64,000 nt of DNA from Candidatus Pedobacter colombiensis (GCA_029202485.1 CP119313.1:1426001-1490000); one strand, 5' to 3'; shown: positions 9,654-19,226, counted from the stretch's first letter. Numbers and translations: made by a program. The notes: a model not told the origin generated them from the letters alone.

Positions 9654-11468
9654 ATGAAAATGAGATATTATTTATTGTCAGTATTACTTTTATGGTCTGC
9701 CATTGGTTTAGGGCAGACAAAGGTTACGGCATCAGTAAGTTCGAATCAGGTGGCTACCGGTGAGCAGTTTGAGATTACCTTTTCAACGAATGGAAATCCG
9801 GAATCATTTGATCCACCTGCATTTAATGGGTTTCAGGTTGTTGGCGGACCCAATCAGTCATCCAGTTTCAGTTCAGTTAATGGAGCTACCACTGCAAGTA
9901 TCTCCGTAGGTTATATACTGATTGGTGTAAAGGAAGGTGAATATACTATTGGACCGGCAACGATGTTGATCAATGGTAAGGCCTATAAATCTAATGGTGT
10001 AAAAATAAAGGTTACAAAAGGAAGGGCCGTTCCTCAGCAGTCGGGACAGTCGGCTCAAAGTGGTCAGGGCGATAGGGTAGCTAGTGGCAATTCAGCTGAT
10101 ATTTCGAAGCAATTGTTTCTGCGAGCCATTGCCAATAAAACGAATGTTTACCAGGGGGAACAGATTGCAGTTACTTATAAGCTATATGCAAATATTGGGA
10201 TCGTAGGTAATGAGCCGGAGAAATTGCCTGATTTTAACGGATTCTGGAGTCAGGAAATTAAAAATGGAAACCAGAATGTAGAGTGGAAAGAAGAAGTGTA
10301 TAATGGTGTTAGGTACCATGTAGCTGTACTTAAAGAGATCATTTTATTCCCGGAGCGTTTTGGAAAATTGACACTCGATCCTTTGATTATGAACTTTGTG
10401 GTGCGTAAAACGGTACCATCCAATGATCCTATTGAGCAATTTTTTGGAGGTGGTTCTTATGAGGATGTAAAATATAAAGTGAAAAGTGCTCCTGTAACCA
10501 TTAATGTAAAAGCGTTGCCAGATGCCGGTAAGCCTGAAGGTTTTGAAGGTGCTGTTGGGACTTTTGCAATTGGTGCTGCAGTCGATAAATCATCACTTAA
10601 AGCAAATGAAGCTGTTAATTATACGCTTAAAATAACAGGTTCGGGTAATTTGAAACTGCTAAAAGCGCCAACAGTTAATTTTCCGGCTGACCTGGAAAAG
10701 TATGATCCGAAAATAACAGATCAGCTTACAGAAAGTATGAGTGGTGTTTCAGGGAGTAGAGAGTTTAGCTATTTGCTTATTCCAAGGCACGAGGGTAATT
10801 ATACCATTGAGCCTTTAAAGTTCTCTTATTTTAACCCTGCTACTCAAAAATATGTGACTTTAACTGCGGGACCTTTTAATTTAAAGGTAGCTAAAGGTGC
10901 CCCGGGATCGAATGTTACGGCTTACGCTTCTGGAAATCAGCAGGACATCAAAATGTTGGCAAAAGACATCGCTTATATTAAGACGGGTACATCAGGTTTA
11001 CATAAAAAAGGTAGTTCTTTTTATGGATCGGCAGTATATTACGCTTTACTTTGTTTAGGTCCTTTATTGTTTATTGCTGCTTTTGTTTATCGTAAAGAAT
11101 ACAGGGAGCTTAACAGGGATCAGGTGAAGGTAAAGGGCAGAAACGCCAATAAAGTTGCTGCTAAACATCTGTCGAATGCAAAGAAACAATTGCTGGCTGG
11201 TGATAAAAAGTTGTTTTATCAGGATGTTTATAAGGGCTTGTATCAGTATCTGAGCGACAAGTTTAATATTCCTGCCGCAGAATTGAACAAGGAAAATATC
11301 AGTGAGCAACTGACCGCTGCGGGGATTGCCAGTCCCTTAATCAATCAACTTACAGAAACATTGGATTTGTGTGAAATGGCGCGGTATGCTCCTGTTTCGG
11401 GAATTTCAGATCAGGAAGTATTTGATAAAGCTAAAGGTATCATTAATGACATTGAAGGGAATGCGTAA
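9654..11468 (+). CDS. batD: BatD, large membrane-anchored Bat protein
   Basis: A 604-aa BatD-family protein: signal peptide (ending AIGLGQ), several extracytoplasmic immunoglobulin-like beta domains up to about residue 445, one membrane helix (YYALLCLGPLLFIAAFVY) and a helical cytosolic tail. An earlier GTG/TTG-type start would overlap batC by 17 bases. The ATG at 9654 begins directly at the signal peptide and has AAAGGGG just upstream, so it was chosen; an ATG at 9660 is also possible. Its stop overlaps the batE start. Confidence 0.87.
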   Translation: MKMRYYLLSVLLLWSAIGLGQTKVTASVSSNQVATGEQFEITFSTNGNPESFDPPAFNGFQVVGGPNQSSSFSSVNGATTASISVGYILIGVKEGEYTIGPATMLINGKAYKSNGVKIKVTKGRAVPQQSGQSAQSGQGDRVASGNSADISKQLFLRAIANKTNVYQGEQIAVTYKLYANIGIVGNEPEKLPDFNGFWSQEIKNGNQNVEWKEEVYNGVRYHVAVLKEIILFPERFGKLTLDPLIMNFVVRKTVPSNDPIEQFFGGGSYEDVKYKVKSAPVTINVKALPDAGKPEGFEGAVGTFAIGAAVDKSSLKANEAVNYTLKITGSGNLKLLKAPTVNFPADLEKYDPKITDQLTESMSGVSGSREFSYLLIPRHEGNYTIEPLKFSYFNPATQKYVTLTAGPFNLKVAKGAPGSNVTAYASGNQQDIKMLAKDIAYIKTGTSGLHKKGSSFYGSAVYYALLCLGPLLFIAAFVYRKEYRELNRDQVKVKGRNANKVAAKHLSNAKKQLLAGDKKLFYQDVYKGLYQYLSDKFNIPAAELNKENISEQLTAAGIASPLINQLTETLDLCEMARYAPVSGISDQEVFDKAKGIINDIEGNA

Positions 11469-12237
11469 CTTTTTAAAATATAATTTATGTGCATGGCTGT
11501 TGTTGTTCGCTATGCCTTTATGTACCTCAGCAAAGGAGATTGATGCGGAAGCTTTGCTAAAACGGGGAAATGCTGCTTATGCTAAAAACCAGTTTTCGGA
11601 GGCAGCCACAGTTTACCAGGAGGCATTGGATGCGGGTTATCAATCTGCAAACGTGTATTTTAATCTGGGCAATGCTCAGTATAAGTTAGCCGAAATGCCT
11701 GCCGCAATTTTGAATTATGAAAAGGCCTTGAAATTGGCGCCTGGTGATGCTGATATTAAGTTGAATTTGCAGTTGGCTAATCTTAAAATAACGGATAAGA
11801 TAGAAGAGATCCCCGAGTTTTTTCTAAGCAAATGGTGGAAGGGCTTTGTTTTGTTCTTTTCACTAAGTACACTTTCAGTATTTACGATAGTATGTTTTAT
11901 TGCAGGTTTTATTTTGCTGATTGCTTACTTGTTTTTGATTGCCGTTTGGCCTAAAAAGATGGCTTTTTATGCAGGGATCATAGTACTTTCATTGGGGTTG
12001 ATCTTCTTGATCATGTCTGGGGTACAATCGCATTATCTGAATGCCCATCAGCAAGGTATCGTTTTTAGTGGTGCTGTTGATGTCAAAAGCGGCCCTGATG
12101 GACAGCAGAAAACCTTATTTGTTATACATGAAGGCACAAAAGTGATTATTCTTGAAGAGGTTAATGATTGGGCAAAGGTTGTGTTGGCCAATGGCAATGG
12201 GGGCTGGATAAAATTGCTGGATATTAAAGAAATTTAA
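11461..12237 (+). CDS. batE: BatE, TPR plus SH3-like membrane protein
   Basis: A 258-aa protein: signal peptide (LCTSAK end), TPR repeats (residues about 20-120, AYAKNQFSEAATVYQEAL), two adjacent membrane helices, then a C-terminal bacterial SH3 domain (SGAVDVKSGPDG ... NDWAKVVLANGNGGWI). The frame is open further upstream inside batD. The ATG at 11461 gives a proper signal peptide and an 8-base overlap with the batD stop, which suggests translational coupling. It is the last gene of the moxR-bat run. SH3 domains of this type often bind peptidoglycan; this is inference here. Confidence 0.87.
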   Translation: MRNFLKYNLCAWLLLFAMPLCTSAKEIDAEALLKRGNAAYAKNQFSEAATVYQEALDAGYQSANVYFNLGNAQYKLAEMPAAILNYEKALKLAPGDADIKLNLQLANLKITDKIEEIPEFFLSKWWKGFVLFFSLSTLSVFTIVCFIAGFILLIAYLFLIAVWPKKMAFYAGIIVLSLGLIFLIMSGVQSHYLNAHQQGIVFSGAVDVKSGPDGQQKTLFVIHEGTKVIILEEVNDWAKVVLANGNGGWIKLLDIKEI

Positions 12238-12364
12238 GAGAGGGGTAAGGTATATTAACGTTACCATTTTTGGAATTCAAAATATGAAAATGGATTTCAA
12301 TCTGATCTGTTACGGTATGTTTTTTCAAAAAATATTTTAATATTGCATCATAACTACATTAAAT

Positions 12365-12997
12365 ATGAAAACATCAAAATTAACGCTTCTATTAATTTTA
12401 GTAGGTTTACTTTCAAGCTTAAATTTACTTGCTCAGGATGCCATTACCTGGACTACTCAACGTAATGGGGCTAAGGTTGCCGATACTGTTGCTTTGGAAG
12501 ATTATCTACCTGTAAAAGATAATATAGTTTATGTAGAAGCAGTTGTAGACTTACCAGGTACCACAAAGCAGGAATTATTCTCCAGGGCGAAACTGGCTAT
12601 ACAGAAAATCTTCACCAGCAATAAAATGGATAACTCAAATTACGATGCAGAATCCGGAATTTGCAGTGTTAATAATTTCTATGATATTTCTGATAAGACT
12701 GCTATTAGTAGGGTTATAGATAAGTATTATTTTAATGCTTTGCTCACTGTAATTGTAAAAGACGGTAAGTATAAAATTAAAATGGAGATACCGGAATATG
12801 CTTATGGATTTGAAAGTGATTATAAAAGACATACTGACTTCCAGTCGGAAAGTATGCCAATATCAAATCTTGCCAATAAACGTCAAAATGGTAAACGTCA
12901 GCGTATGCGGGTTCTTAAAACTTTAAATGATAAGATGTTCGTGACTTTGAATTTGGTAAAAACTGGAATGGAAAAGAAACTTGATAACGATTTTTAA
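12365..12997 (+). CDS. Secreted DUF4468-like protein
   Basis: A 210-aa secreted protein with a clear signal peptide (LLSSLNLLAQ). The N-terminal half (IVYVEAVVDLPGTTKQELFSRAKLAI) looks like the DUF4468 beta/alpha domain found in Bacteroidota cell-envelope proteins. The C-terminal part is basic (NKRQNGKRQRMR) and not recognised. It lies 127 bases after batE, so it is probably a separate unit. A TAATATTG element near 12341 could be its -7 box. Function unknown. Confidence 0.6.
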   Translation: MKTSKLTLLLILVGLLSSLNLLAQDAITWTTQRNGAKVADTVALEDYLPVKDNIVYVEAVVDLPGTTKQELFSRAKLAIQKIFTSNKMDNSNYDAESGICSVNNFYDISDKTAISRVIDKYYFNALLTVIVKDGKYKIKMEIPEYAYGFESDYKRHTDFQSESMPISNLANKRQNGKRQRMRVLKTLNDKMFVTLNLVKTGMEKKLDNDF

Positions 12998-13019
12998 CAG
13001 TTTATATATTTGAGCTAAT

Positions 13020-13721
13020 ATGGCACAGTCACTTACAAAACAAGCTCAGCTATTTCCATCAAATCTTGCTTTTTTAAATAAGCTAAAAAATCACAATGAC
13101 AGGGACTGGTTCAATGCCAATAAAGAAGAGTTTCAGCATGAACAGAGCATAGTAATAGCCTTTGCAGAAGCATTATTGCAAGACCTCAATACTCACGATG
13201 TAATAGAAACTCCTTCAGGTGTGAAAAGTGTCTACCGCATTTATAGGGATACCCGTTTCTCTAAGGACAAAACACCTTATAAAACGCATTGGAGTGGAAG
13301 TTTTAAACGTGCAACCAAATACCGCAGGGGAGGTTATTATTTTCATATTGAGCCGGGTAATAGTTTTATTGGAGGAGGATTTTGGGGGCCAAATGCGAAT
13401 GATTTGAAGCTAATTAGAGAAGATATTTCATTTGATTCCGCACCTATGAGGAAAATCTTAAGCAGCGAGTCATTTATTTCCACATTTGAAAACTTAAAAG
13501 GGGAACAATTAAAGACAACCCCTAAAGGTTTTGATGCGAATGCTGAGGCTATAGATCTTTTACGCTATAAACAGTTTCTGCTGATCCGAAAGTTTTCTGA
13601 CGAGGCTGTTTTAAGCCCGGATTTTTTAAAAGAGGCAAGTCAGACATTTAAGAATATGCGCCCATTTTTGGATTACATGAGCGAAATACTAACTACTGAT
13701 ATCAATGGATTGAGTATATAG
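13020..13721 (+). CDS. DUF2461 (TIGR02453) family protein
   Basis: A 233-aa cytosolic protein of the DUF2461 family. Recognisable parts are LAFLNKLKNHNDRDWFNANKEEF at the start, the central YRIYRDTRFSKDKTPYKTHW and GGYYFHIEPGNSFIGGGFW. Length is normal for the family. No function is established. Its last 33 bases overlap the convergent GRAM-like gene on the other strand. Confidence 0.85.
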   Translation: MAQSLTKQAQLFPSNLAFLNKLKNHNDRDWFNANKEEFQHEQSIVIAFAEALLQDLNTHDVIETPSGVKSVYRIYRDTRFSKDKTPYKTHWSGSFKRATKYRRGGYYFHIEPGNSFIGGGFWGPNANDLKLIREDISFDSAPMRKILSSESFISTFENLKGEQLKTTPKGFDANAEAIDLLRYKQFLLIRKFSDEAVLSPDFLKEASQTFKNMRPFLDYMSEILTTDINGLSI

Positions 13722-14201
13722 AATTAGTTTTTCAATTTCATCTTTCCACAGTTGTCTACCGCTTACAACAAATTTTTCTGTCTGTCCGTCTGTTGTAGAA
13801 ATTGCAAGCCCATTAGGAACAAGTCCAAGGGTATTGTAAAATGTTACATTTTTAACTTTTTGAAGATCAATAATTAGTCCGTGGTTTTGAAAATTAAAAC
13901 CGTGAGATTGAAATTGGATTTTGTTTGCCAGTAGATAAAGTTTGCCACCAACAGCTTCACCGTTTATAAAATGATTTGCCCCACCCGAATAAATTATTGT
14001 TTCTCCGGAAGAGATTTTTATTTGCGTCTGTCGTTTTACTGTTTTTGAAGTTGTGAAGAGATACGTGGCTATCCCGAAAGCAAGTCCAGAAATTGGTCCT
14101 GCAATTAGCGCATTATGAGCATTAGAGGTAAAAGCAGAATAGAGTCCGAACAAAAGCCCGAATAAAAGTGCAGCGAAAATTGAGTTTTTAATTTGTGCCA
14201 T
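13689..14201 (-). CDS. Membrane protein with GRAM-like domain
   Basis: A 170-aa protein with two hydrophobic N-terminal segments (FAALLFGLLFGLYSAF and AGPISGLAFGIATYLF). A soluble beta domain resembling GRAM/PH folds follows (GGKLYLLANKIQFQSHGFNFQNHGLII). GRAM domains usually bind lipids. It is the last gene of a minus-strand run from 17123 and overlaps the DUF2461 gene tail to tail by 33 bases. No close functional assignment. Confidence 0.55.
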   Translation of the reverse strand: MAQIKNSIFAALLFGLLFGLYSAFTSNAHNALIAGPISGLAFGIATYLFTTSKTVKRQTQIKISSGETIIYSGGANHFINGEAVGGKLYLLANKIQFQSHGFNFQNHGLIIDLQKVKNVTFYNTLGLVPNGLAISTTDGQTEKFVVSGRQLWKDEIEKLILYTQSIDISS

Positions 14202-14246
14202 TGTCTTAAAATTTGTTCTATAAATACTTGTCGGTTAAATTCAAGG

Positions 14247-15065
14247 CTATTTGCCCATGTTTTTCTTACGATTGGTCTTTTTAATAGCTGGTGCAGGTGC
14301 TGGCTGAGTGAGTTTCCTGATATAGATGTGCTTGACATTTGCTTTCCCGCTTTCTCGTTCGTCCACTTCAAAGCGGTTGGTACTTTTTATTAAAGGCAGT
14401 AATTTGGAAAAACCATAATTTCTGGAGTCAAAATCCGGTTTTTTCTTCATCATCAGATTGCCCAAATCTCCAAGATATGCCCATCCATCTTCATCTGCTA
14501 AATCAGTAATACTATCTGCGAAGAGCCTAATAATTGCTGGACCAACCTTGTTTAAAGGCTGTGTTTCCTGAGTTTTTATACTTGTAACGGTTTGTATGGT
14601 ACTGTCTTCCACAGGAAGCAATTTTGGCTTCAGGATTTCAATATAGATAAATTTATCACAGGCCGTGATGAAAGGGGGCAATGTTTTCTTTTCACCGATA
14701 CCAATTACTTTCATGCCTGCTTCCCGAAGTCTGGTGGCCAACCTGGTAAAATCACTGTCACTGGAGACGATACAGAAGCCATCGACTTTTCCCGTATAAA
14801 GGATATCCATGGCATCAATAATAAGCGCACTGTCGCTTGCATTTTTGCCACTGGAATAGCTGTACTGCTGAATGGGGGTGATGGCATTTTCCAGCAGTAC
14901 TTTTTTCCACCCTGAAACCGTCGGTTTGGTCCAGTCGGCATAGATTCTTTTAAAGGTTGGAGTACCGTATTTGGCGATTTCTTCGAACATCTCCTTGACA
15001 TTAGCATAAGGTACATTGTCTGCATCTATCAGTACGGCGAGTTTGAGGTCTTTCTCGTTTTTCAT
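14247..15065 (-). CDS. NYN domain protein with C-terminal LOTUS/OST-HTH
   Basis: A 272-aa cytosolic protein. The N-terminal 150 residues form a NYN (PIN-like, LabA/DUF88) nuclease fold. The acidic residues expected in the active site are visible in AVLIDADNVPY, NASDSALIIDAMD and IVSSDSDFTRLATRLRE. A C-terminal winged helix (AYLGDLGNLMMKKKPDFDSRNYGFSKLLPLI) matches the LOTUS/OST-HTH type, which binds RNA. A Lys-rich tail follows. An RNA-processing or RNA-decay role is inferred from the domains; the target is unknown. It lies 30 bases after tyrA. Confidence 0.82.
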   Translation of the reverse strand: MKNEKDLKLAVLIDADNVPYANVKEMFEEIAKYGTPTFKRIYADWTKPTVSGWKKVLLENAITPIQQYSYSSGKNASDSALIIDAMDILYTGKVDGFCIVSSDSDFTRLATRLREAGMKVIGIGEKKTLPPFITACDKFIYIEILKPKLLPVEDSTIQTVTSIKTQETQPLNKVGPAIIRLFADSITDLADEDGWAYLGDLGNLMMKKKPDFDSRNYGFSKLLPLIKSTNRFEVDERESGKANVKHIYIRKLTQPAPAPAIKKTNRKKNMGK

Positions 15066-15095
15066 CGGTATGGATTTATTTAAAGATAAGCAGAA

Positions 15096-15944
15096 TTATT
15101 CTTCCCGGTCCAGCACATGTTTGATTTTGTTCGCATTTTCCATCAACTCAGTAAGATAAGCCCAGTTCTCTTTTTCAATACAGGATTTGAATTTCCTGAG
15201 CTGAGTAATATGTTCATTTAACACATCGAGTACATTTTCTTTGTTCTGTTTAAATATGGGCATCCACATCGCAGGGCTACTTTTTGCAAGTCTTACTGTA
15301 CTTTCAAAACCCGCACTGGCGAGTTCAAATATGGCATTTTCTTCTTTCTCTTTTTCCAGTACAGTGTTGGCCAACGCAAAAGAAGTAATGTGAGAAATAT
15401 GGCTGACATAGGCAACGTGTACATCGTGATCTTTTCCTTCCATATATACATTATACATACCAAGCAATGTATATAACTGTTCTACTGTTGCCAGTGCATC
15501 TTTATCGCTTTCTGATGCATTACAGATGACATTGGCCCGACCATTGAAAGCCTGATCTGTTGCAGCTTCCGGTCCGCTAAATTCTGTACCCCACATCGGG
15601 TGGGTGGCTATATATCTGCCCCTGTTTATATGTCCCTTTACTGCGTCTAGTAAGGACATCTTAGTGGAACCGGTATCGAGCACAATCTGGTGTTGTACCT
15701 GGTCTAGTACCTGGGGTAATAATGTGGTACAAACACTCACAGGGGCACTTAATATAACCAAATCACTATTGGCTACCGCGGTATTCAGATCGGTTATCTC
15801 ATCTACAATTCCAAGCTCCAGTGCTTTCTTTGTATGCGCCTCCTGATTATCTACACCGAATACTTTGGTGGCAAAGCCTTTTCCCTTTAATACTAAAGCC
15901 ATGGAACCACCAATAAGTCCGAGACCGACTACTGCTATTTTCAT
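15096..15944 (-). CDS. tyrA: Prephenate dehydrogenase (tyrosine pathway)
   Basis: NAD-dependent oxidative decarboxylation of prephenate to 4-hydroxyphenylpyruvate (282 aa, no fused chorismate mutase). The N-terminal Rossmann motif is VVGLGLIGGS; the catalytic His region is ATHPMWGTEFSGP; HISHITSFALA follows in the helical half. It lies 33 bases after the aminotransferase that could complete tyrosine synthesis. The Phe branch and chorismate enzymes are in a separate operon at 36.8-41.3 kb. Confidence 0.9.
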   Translation of the reverse strand: MKIAVVGLGLIGGSMALVLKGKGFATKVFGVDNQEAHTKKALELGIVDEITDLNTAVANSDLVILSAPVSVCTTLLPQVLDQVQHQIVLDTGSTKMSLLDAVKGHINRGRYIATHPMWGTEFSGPEAATDQAFNGRANVICNASESDKDALATVEQLYTLLGMYNVYMEGKDHDVHVAYVSHISHITSFALANTVLEKEKEENAIFELASAGFESTVRLAKSSPAMWMPIFKQNKENVLDVLNEHITQLRKFKSCIEKENWAYLTELMENANKIKHVLDREE

Positions 15945-15977
15945 TATTTAAATTTAATTATACACGCTGTGTTTATG

Positions 15978-17123
15978 TTATTTACTGATCCTGGTTATCG
16001 CTTCCTCAAACCTGGAGAGGTCACCGCAAAGACTGATCCTAATGTATCGATTACCCTGGCTCCCGAATATGCCACCTGGAGTAAGAAAAACATTTGCTCC
16101 ATAAAGGATTTCATCGCTAAGGGCATAGGCATCCTCATAATGATCAGGGATTTTTGCCCAGACAAATAAGCCAACTTGTTTAAGTGAGTATCCACACCCC
16201 AGAATATCGAGTATACGATATACTTTAGCTCTTCTTTCTGCATAAATACTATTGATATGATTGTACCAGTCAGAGCCAAGGCTTAATGCTTTTGCAGCTG
16301 CCATTTGCAGAGGAAGAAACATACCACTATCCATATTGCTCTTAAACCTTAATACTTCATCAATCCGTTCTTTAGATCCGCAAAGCATACCAATCCGCCA
16401 ACCAGCCATATTATGCGATTTGCTTAAAGAGTTCAGCTCCAATACTACTTCTTTAGCACCAGGGACCTCCAAAAGACTTATCGGATTATCATTCAGGATG
16501 AAGCTATAAGGATTATCATGTACCAACAAGATATGATTCTTCTTTGCAAAGCGAACCAGGTTTTCAAACAAACCAGCACTTATCGGTTGACCGGTGGGCA
16601 TATGCGGGTAGTTTACAAACATCAGCTTCACCTTGCTCAAATCCTTCATTGCCAAAGCTTCCAGGTCTGGGTACCAGTTTCTTTCTTCCTTTAGGAGATA
16701 ACTCACTGGTTTACCGCCTGCCAGTTTAACCGCACTGCTGTAAGTAGGATAACCAGGATCGGGGATCAATGCTTCATCACCCTCATTCAGATAGGTCATA
16801 CAGATGTGCATGATGCCTTCTTTTGAACCAATTAGTGGCAATACTTCGGTATCAGGATCTAGAGATACCTTGTACCATCTTTGATACCAATCTGTAAAAG
16901 CTTGTCGTAATATAGGTATACCTTTGTAGCCCTGGTAACCATGTACTCCCGGCTTCACTGCTTCTTCCTGCAATGTTTTGATCACATCGGGATGTGGAGG
17001 AAGATCGGGGCTGCCGATACCTAAGTTAATGATGTTCTTGCCTTCTTTATTTAGGGACTCAATTTCCCTCAGTTTTTGGGAGAAGTAGTATTCACTAATA
17101 CCCTCCAGTCTTTTTGCAATCAT
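15978..17123 (-). CDS. Class I/II aminotransferase next to tyrA
   Basis: A 381-aa fold-type I PLP aminotransferase. The PLP lysine is in ELNSLSKSHNMAGWRIGMLCG, with NYPHMPTGQP and a C-terminal RISLCG. It resembles LL-diaminopimelate or aromatic/aspartate aminotransferases. Position directly upstream of tyrA suggests use in tyrosine/phenylalanine synthesis, but substrate is inference. Upstream, TATATTTG (17216-17223, minus) fits a Bacteroidota -7 box. Confidence 0.85.
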   Translation of the reverse strand: MIAKRLEGISEYYFSQKLREIESLNKEGKNIINLGIGSPDLPPHPDVIKTLQEEAVKPGVHGYQGYKGIPILRQAFTDWYQRWYKVSLDPDTEVLPLIGSKEGIMHICMTYLNEGDEALIPDPGYPTYSSAVKLAGGKPVSYLLKEERNWYPDLEALAMKDLSKVKLMFVNYPHMPTGQPISAGLFENLVRFAKKNHILLVHDNPYSFILNDNPISLLEVPGAKEVVLELNSLSKSHNMAGWRIGMLCGSKERIDEVLRFKSNMDSGMFLPLQMAAAKALSLGSDWYNHINSIYAERRAKVYRILDILGCGYSLKQVGLFVWAKIPDHYEDAYALSDEILYGANVFLTPGGIFGSQGNRYIRISLCGDLSRFEEAITRISK

Positions 17124-17215
17124 GATAGGAATTTTATCAAGGTGTGTGGTCGTAATATTACCATAATAACACTCATGATACGTTAATTTTAGTTTGTTTA
17201 TTAGTTTGATGAAAT

Positions 17216-17223
17216 CAAATATA
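17216..17223 (-). promoter_or_regulatory. Candidate -7 box for the aminotransferase-tyrA operon
   Basis: TATATTTG read on the minus strand matches TAnnTTTG and lies 93 bases upstream of the ATG at 17123. No good -33 TTG is at the ideal distance, so this is moderate evidence only. Confidence 0.4.
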
Positions 17224-17264
17224 AAAAACCTTTTTTAGTTCCATTATAATTGTTTGTGGCAAAG

Positions 17265-17816
17265 TTATGCTTTCAGTAGACTATAGATTTCACTGTCCAG
17301 GAATTTACCCTCGAAGTAATAATTTTCTCTGAAATATGCCTCTTTAACAAAGCCGTGTTTCAATAATAAAGCCCGAGATGCTTCATTTCCAGGATTGATG
17401 TTTGCACATATGGAATGTAGCTTTAGCTGGTTGAATCCGAAATCAATTACTTTGACCAATGCTTCTGTGAGGAGACCTTTTCGCCAGTAATCAGGCTGAA
17501 GAATATAACCTAGCTCTGCTCTATGATTGGGTAAGTCTGTGCGCCAAAAGCCCAGGTTCCCAATCATAAGTTCAGGATTTGATTTTAAAGTAATGGCCCA
17601 GATCAGATTTGCTCCTTTGCTGAAATTTTCATTAATGGTCCGAATGACTTGTTCTGATTCCTCAATATTTTTAGGACTTATACGATCAATGTAGCGCATA
17701 ACTTGTTCATTGGTACGTAGGTCGTATAGTGCAGGGGCATCAGAAATGCGTTGCTCACGTAAAATAAGACGTGTTGTTTCTAGTTCAGGTAGTTTGGGAA
17801 GGTTGATATTGAGCAT
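17265..17816 (-). CDS. GNAT acetyltransferase, RimJ/RimL type
   Basis: A 183-aa acetyl-CoA-dependent N-acetyltransferase. TTRLILREQRISDAPALY at the start and LGYILQPDYWRKGLLTEAL (acetyl-CoA loop) are typical of the RimJ/RimL group, as is the late NEASRALLLKHGF. The acceptor (ribosomal protein, antibiotic or metabolite) cannot be told. It lies upstream of the aminotransferase on the same strand with 141 bases between, and 25 bases downstream of the SRPBCC gene. Confidence 0.85.
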   Translation of the reverse strand: MLNINLPKLPELETTRLILREQRISDAPALYDLRTNEQVMRYIDRISPKNIEESEQVIRTINENFSKGANLIWAITLKSNPELMIGNLGFWRTDLPNHRAELGYILQPDYWRKGLLTEALVKVIDFGFNQLKLHSICANINPGNEASRALLLKHGFVKEAYFRENYYFEGKFLDSEIYSLLKA

Positions 17817-17841
17817 GGTAAAGGTTAGGTGATAATTAGAG

Positions 17842-18300
17842 CTATGCTTTCATAAAGTCAAAAGCTCCTTTACGCAAATTAATTCCGTATTCCAGATAAG
17901 CTTTCAGACAGGCAAGAAAATTAGCCCAACCTTCAGTATTTCCTTTTAGCCACGTTATTCCAGCCTCGTCATTATTTCCACCTCTTTCGATAATGGTGAC
18001 TTTTGTTGCTCCTGTTTGGGTTGTGAGGAGGGTGATTTCTACCGGATTGGTCGTTCCTTGTTCACCACCCCAGGTAAAGGATATATACTTGTCATTTTCA
18101 ATCTTGTCGACTAATACTTCTGAACCTTGATCAAATTCAGGCCAGTGCCAGATCAGTGCTTTGCCGGTTTCCATCCTGCCATTGCTTTTTGAGATAAAAT
18201 AATTACTCATTTTATCAGGATCTACAATAGCTTCAAAAACTTCTGATACAGGTTTTGAAATTTGTATCGCTACTTTTATTTCAAGAGGTTGATTGGTCAT
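17842..18300 (-). CDS. SRPBCC (AHSA1-like) protein
   Basis: A 152-aa START/Bet v 1-like protein. It begins with the typical VAIQISKPVSEVFEAIVDPDKMSNYF, followed by alternating beta strands with conserved GxxLIWHWPEF and ISFTWGGEQGTTNPVEI, then a closing helix NTEGWANFLACLKAYLE. Such proteins bind hydrophobic ligands or modulate partner proteins. It probably shares a transcript with the GNAT gene 25 bases on. Confidence 0.8.
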   Translation of the reverse strand: MTNQPLEIKVAIQISKPVSEVFEAIVDPDKMSNYFISKSNGRMETGKALIWHWPEFDQGSEVLVDKIENDKYISFTWGGEQGTTNPVEITLLTTQTGATKVTIIERGGNNDEAGITWLKGNTEGWANFLACLKAYLEYGINLRKGAFDFMKA

Positions 18301-18417
18301 AATGTTTACTATTTATTTGCCTTCATTGATCTTCATAATGCAAAATAATCAATAGTTTTTTAATTTTCCTGAACAAAAGGAGATTGCTAAAAGGTAATTG
18401 CGTACTTTTTTAAGAGT

Positions 18418-18966
18418 CTATAATTTTGTTGGTTGATCTTTTAGAGTATGTATCTTTTCCAATGCATTTTGTGCAGCTAAAGGATAATCTTTGAAATTAC
18501 GAGTTATGTATTCTAGTTCTTTGTCACTACAATTTTCGAATTTTCTAAAGTAAAAGTCTGTTAGTTTTTGATGATCTATTTCTTGCTCTTCGGCGCTGGG
18601 AAAGAATATTGTTTTGACAACTTGTTTTACATTTATCTTATTTACGAAATAATAAATGATCAGAATAAAGAGAATTATTGGGTTAATACTTATAGATTCC
18701 ATGCTACCATAGCTAACAAAAAATGCAACATTTCCTATTTCTAAATTGGCAATGTTGAATGTGCAGAGTAAAAGTAGTATTGGTAATCCATATCTTCTAT
18801 ATCGATTATTAGTAAATCTTAATGCTGTGGCAATCATAAAACATGTAAAGCCTACATAATTATTAATACTCAATAAATTATCATACAATACTAATTGAAT
18901 AATAGTATTGGTCATAAAGAGCCCTAGGACACCAATAAAAGCAAAATCAAATTTCCTTTTCATCAT
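18418..18966 (-). CDS. Hypothetical membrane protein
   Basis: A 182-aa protein with about four hydrophobic helices in the first 110 residues (for example FAFIGVLGLFMTNTIIQLVLY and PIILFILIIYYFVNKI). A charged cytosolic tail ends in a Tyr/Phe-rich helix. The family is not recognised. Start is ATG with a second ATG one codon later. No operon partner is close. Confidence 0.55.
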   Translation of the reverse strand: MMKRKFDFAFIGVLGLFMTNTIIQLVLYDNLLSINNYVGFTCFMIATALRFTNNRYRRYGLPILLLLCTFNIANLEIGNVAFFVSYGSMESISINPIILFILIIYYFVNKINVKQVVKTIFFPSAEEQEIDHQKLTDFYFRKFENCSDKELEYITRNFKDYPLAAQNALEKIHTLKDQPTKL

Positions 18967-19064
18967 GAGAATGTTAATATAAATTCCAGATGTGTTAAAA
19001 ATACATTTTTTTGAATGTGTTCGGAAGATTAAATTAATGCGTTTTTGACTAAATTGCGCACATT

Positions 19065-19226
19065 ATGACGGAAAATGAATTTTTAGTGTACTGCCAGGGC
19101 CAGGTATCAGGTCCGTTAAAAGATGAAGATATTGTGCTGATGTTAACGGCCTGGGGGAGTATTAAATTTACCCAAGGGTATAATCAGGCATTAGAAGATA
19201 ATGGGATCGCAAAAGAAGATAAATAA
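19065..19226 (+). CDS. Small protein, 53 aa
   Basis: A small open frame. It starts with ATG at 19065 and reads MTENEFLVYCQGQVSGPLKD, then a hydrophobic DIVLMLTAWG and a charged end. The motif QGQVSGPLKDEDIVLML resembles the start of GYF_2 domains (GP followed by an amphipathic helix). Codon use looks coding. The duplicated block with the TonB-C paralogues begins directly at its stop codon. Function unknown. Confidence 0.45.
   Translation: MTENEFLVYCQGQVSGPLKDEDIVLMLTAWGSIKFTQGYNQALEDNGIAKEDK

Noticed and set aside
17123..17180. Short upstream ORF (MSVIMVILRPHTLIKFLS) before the aminotransferase
   Set aside because: No aromatic-codon run and no terminator between it and the gene, so no case for an attenuator.
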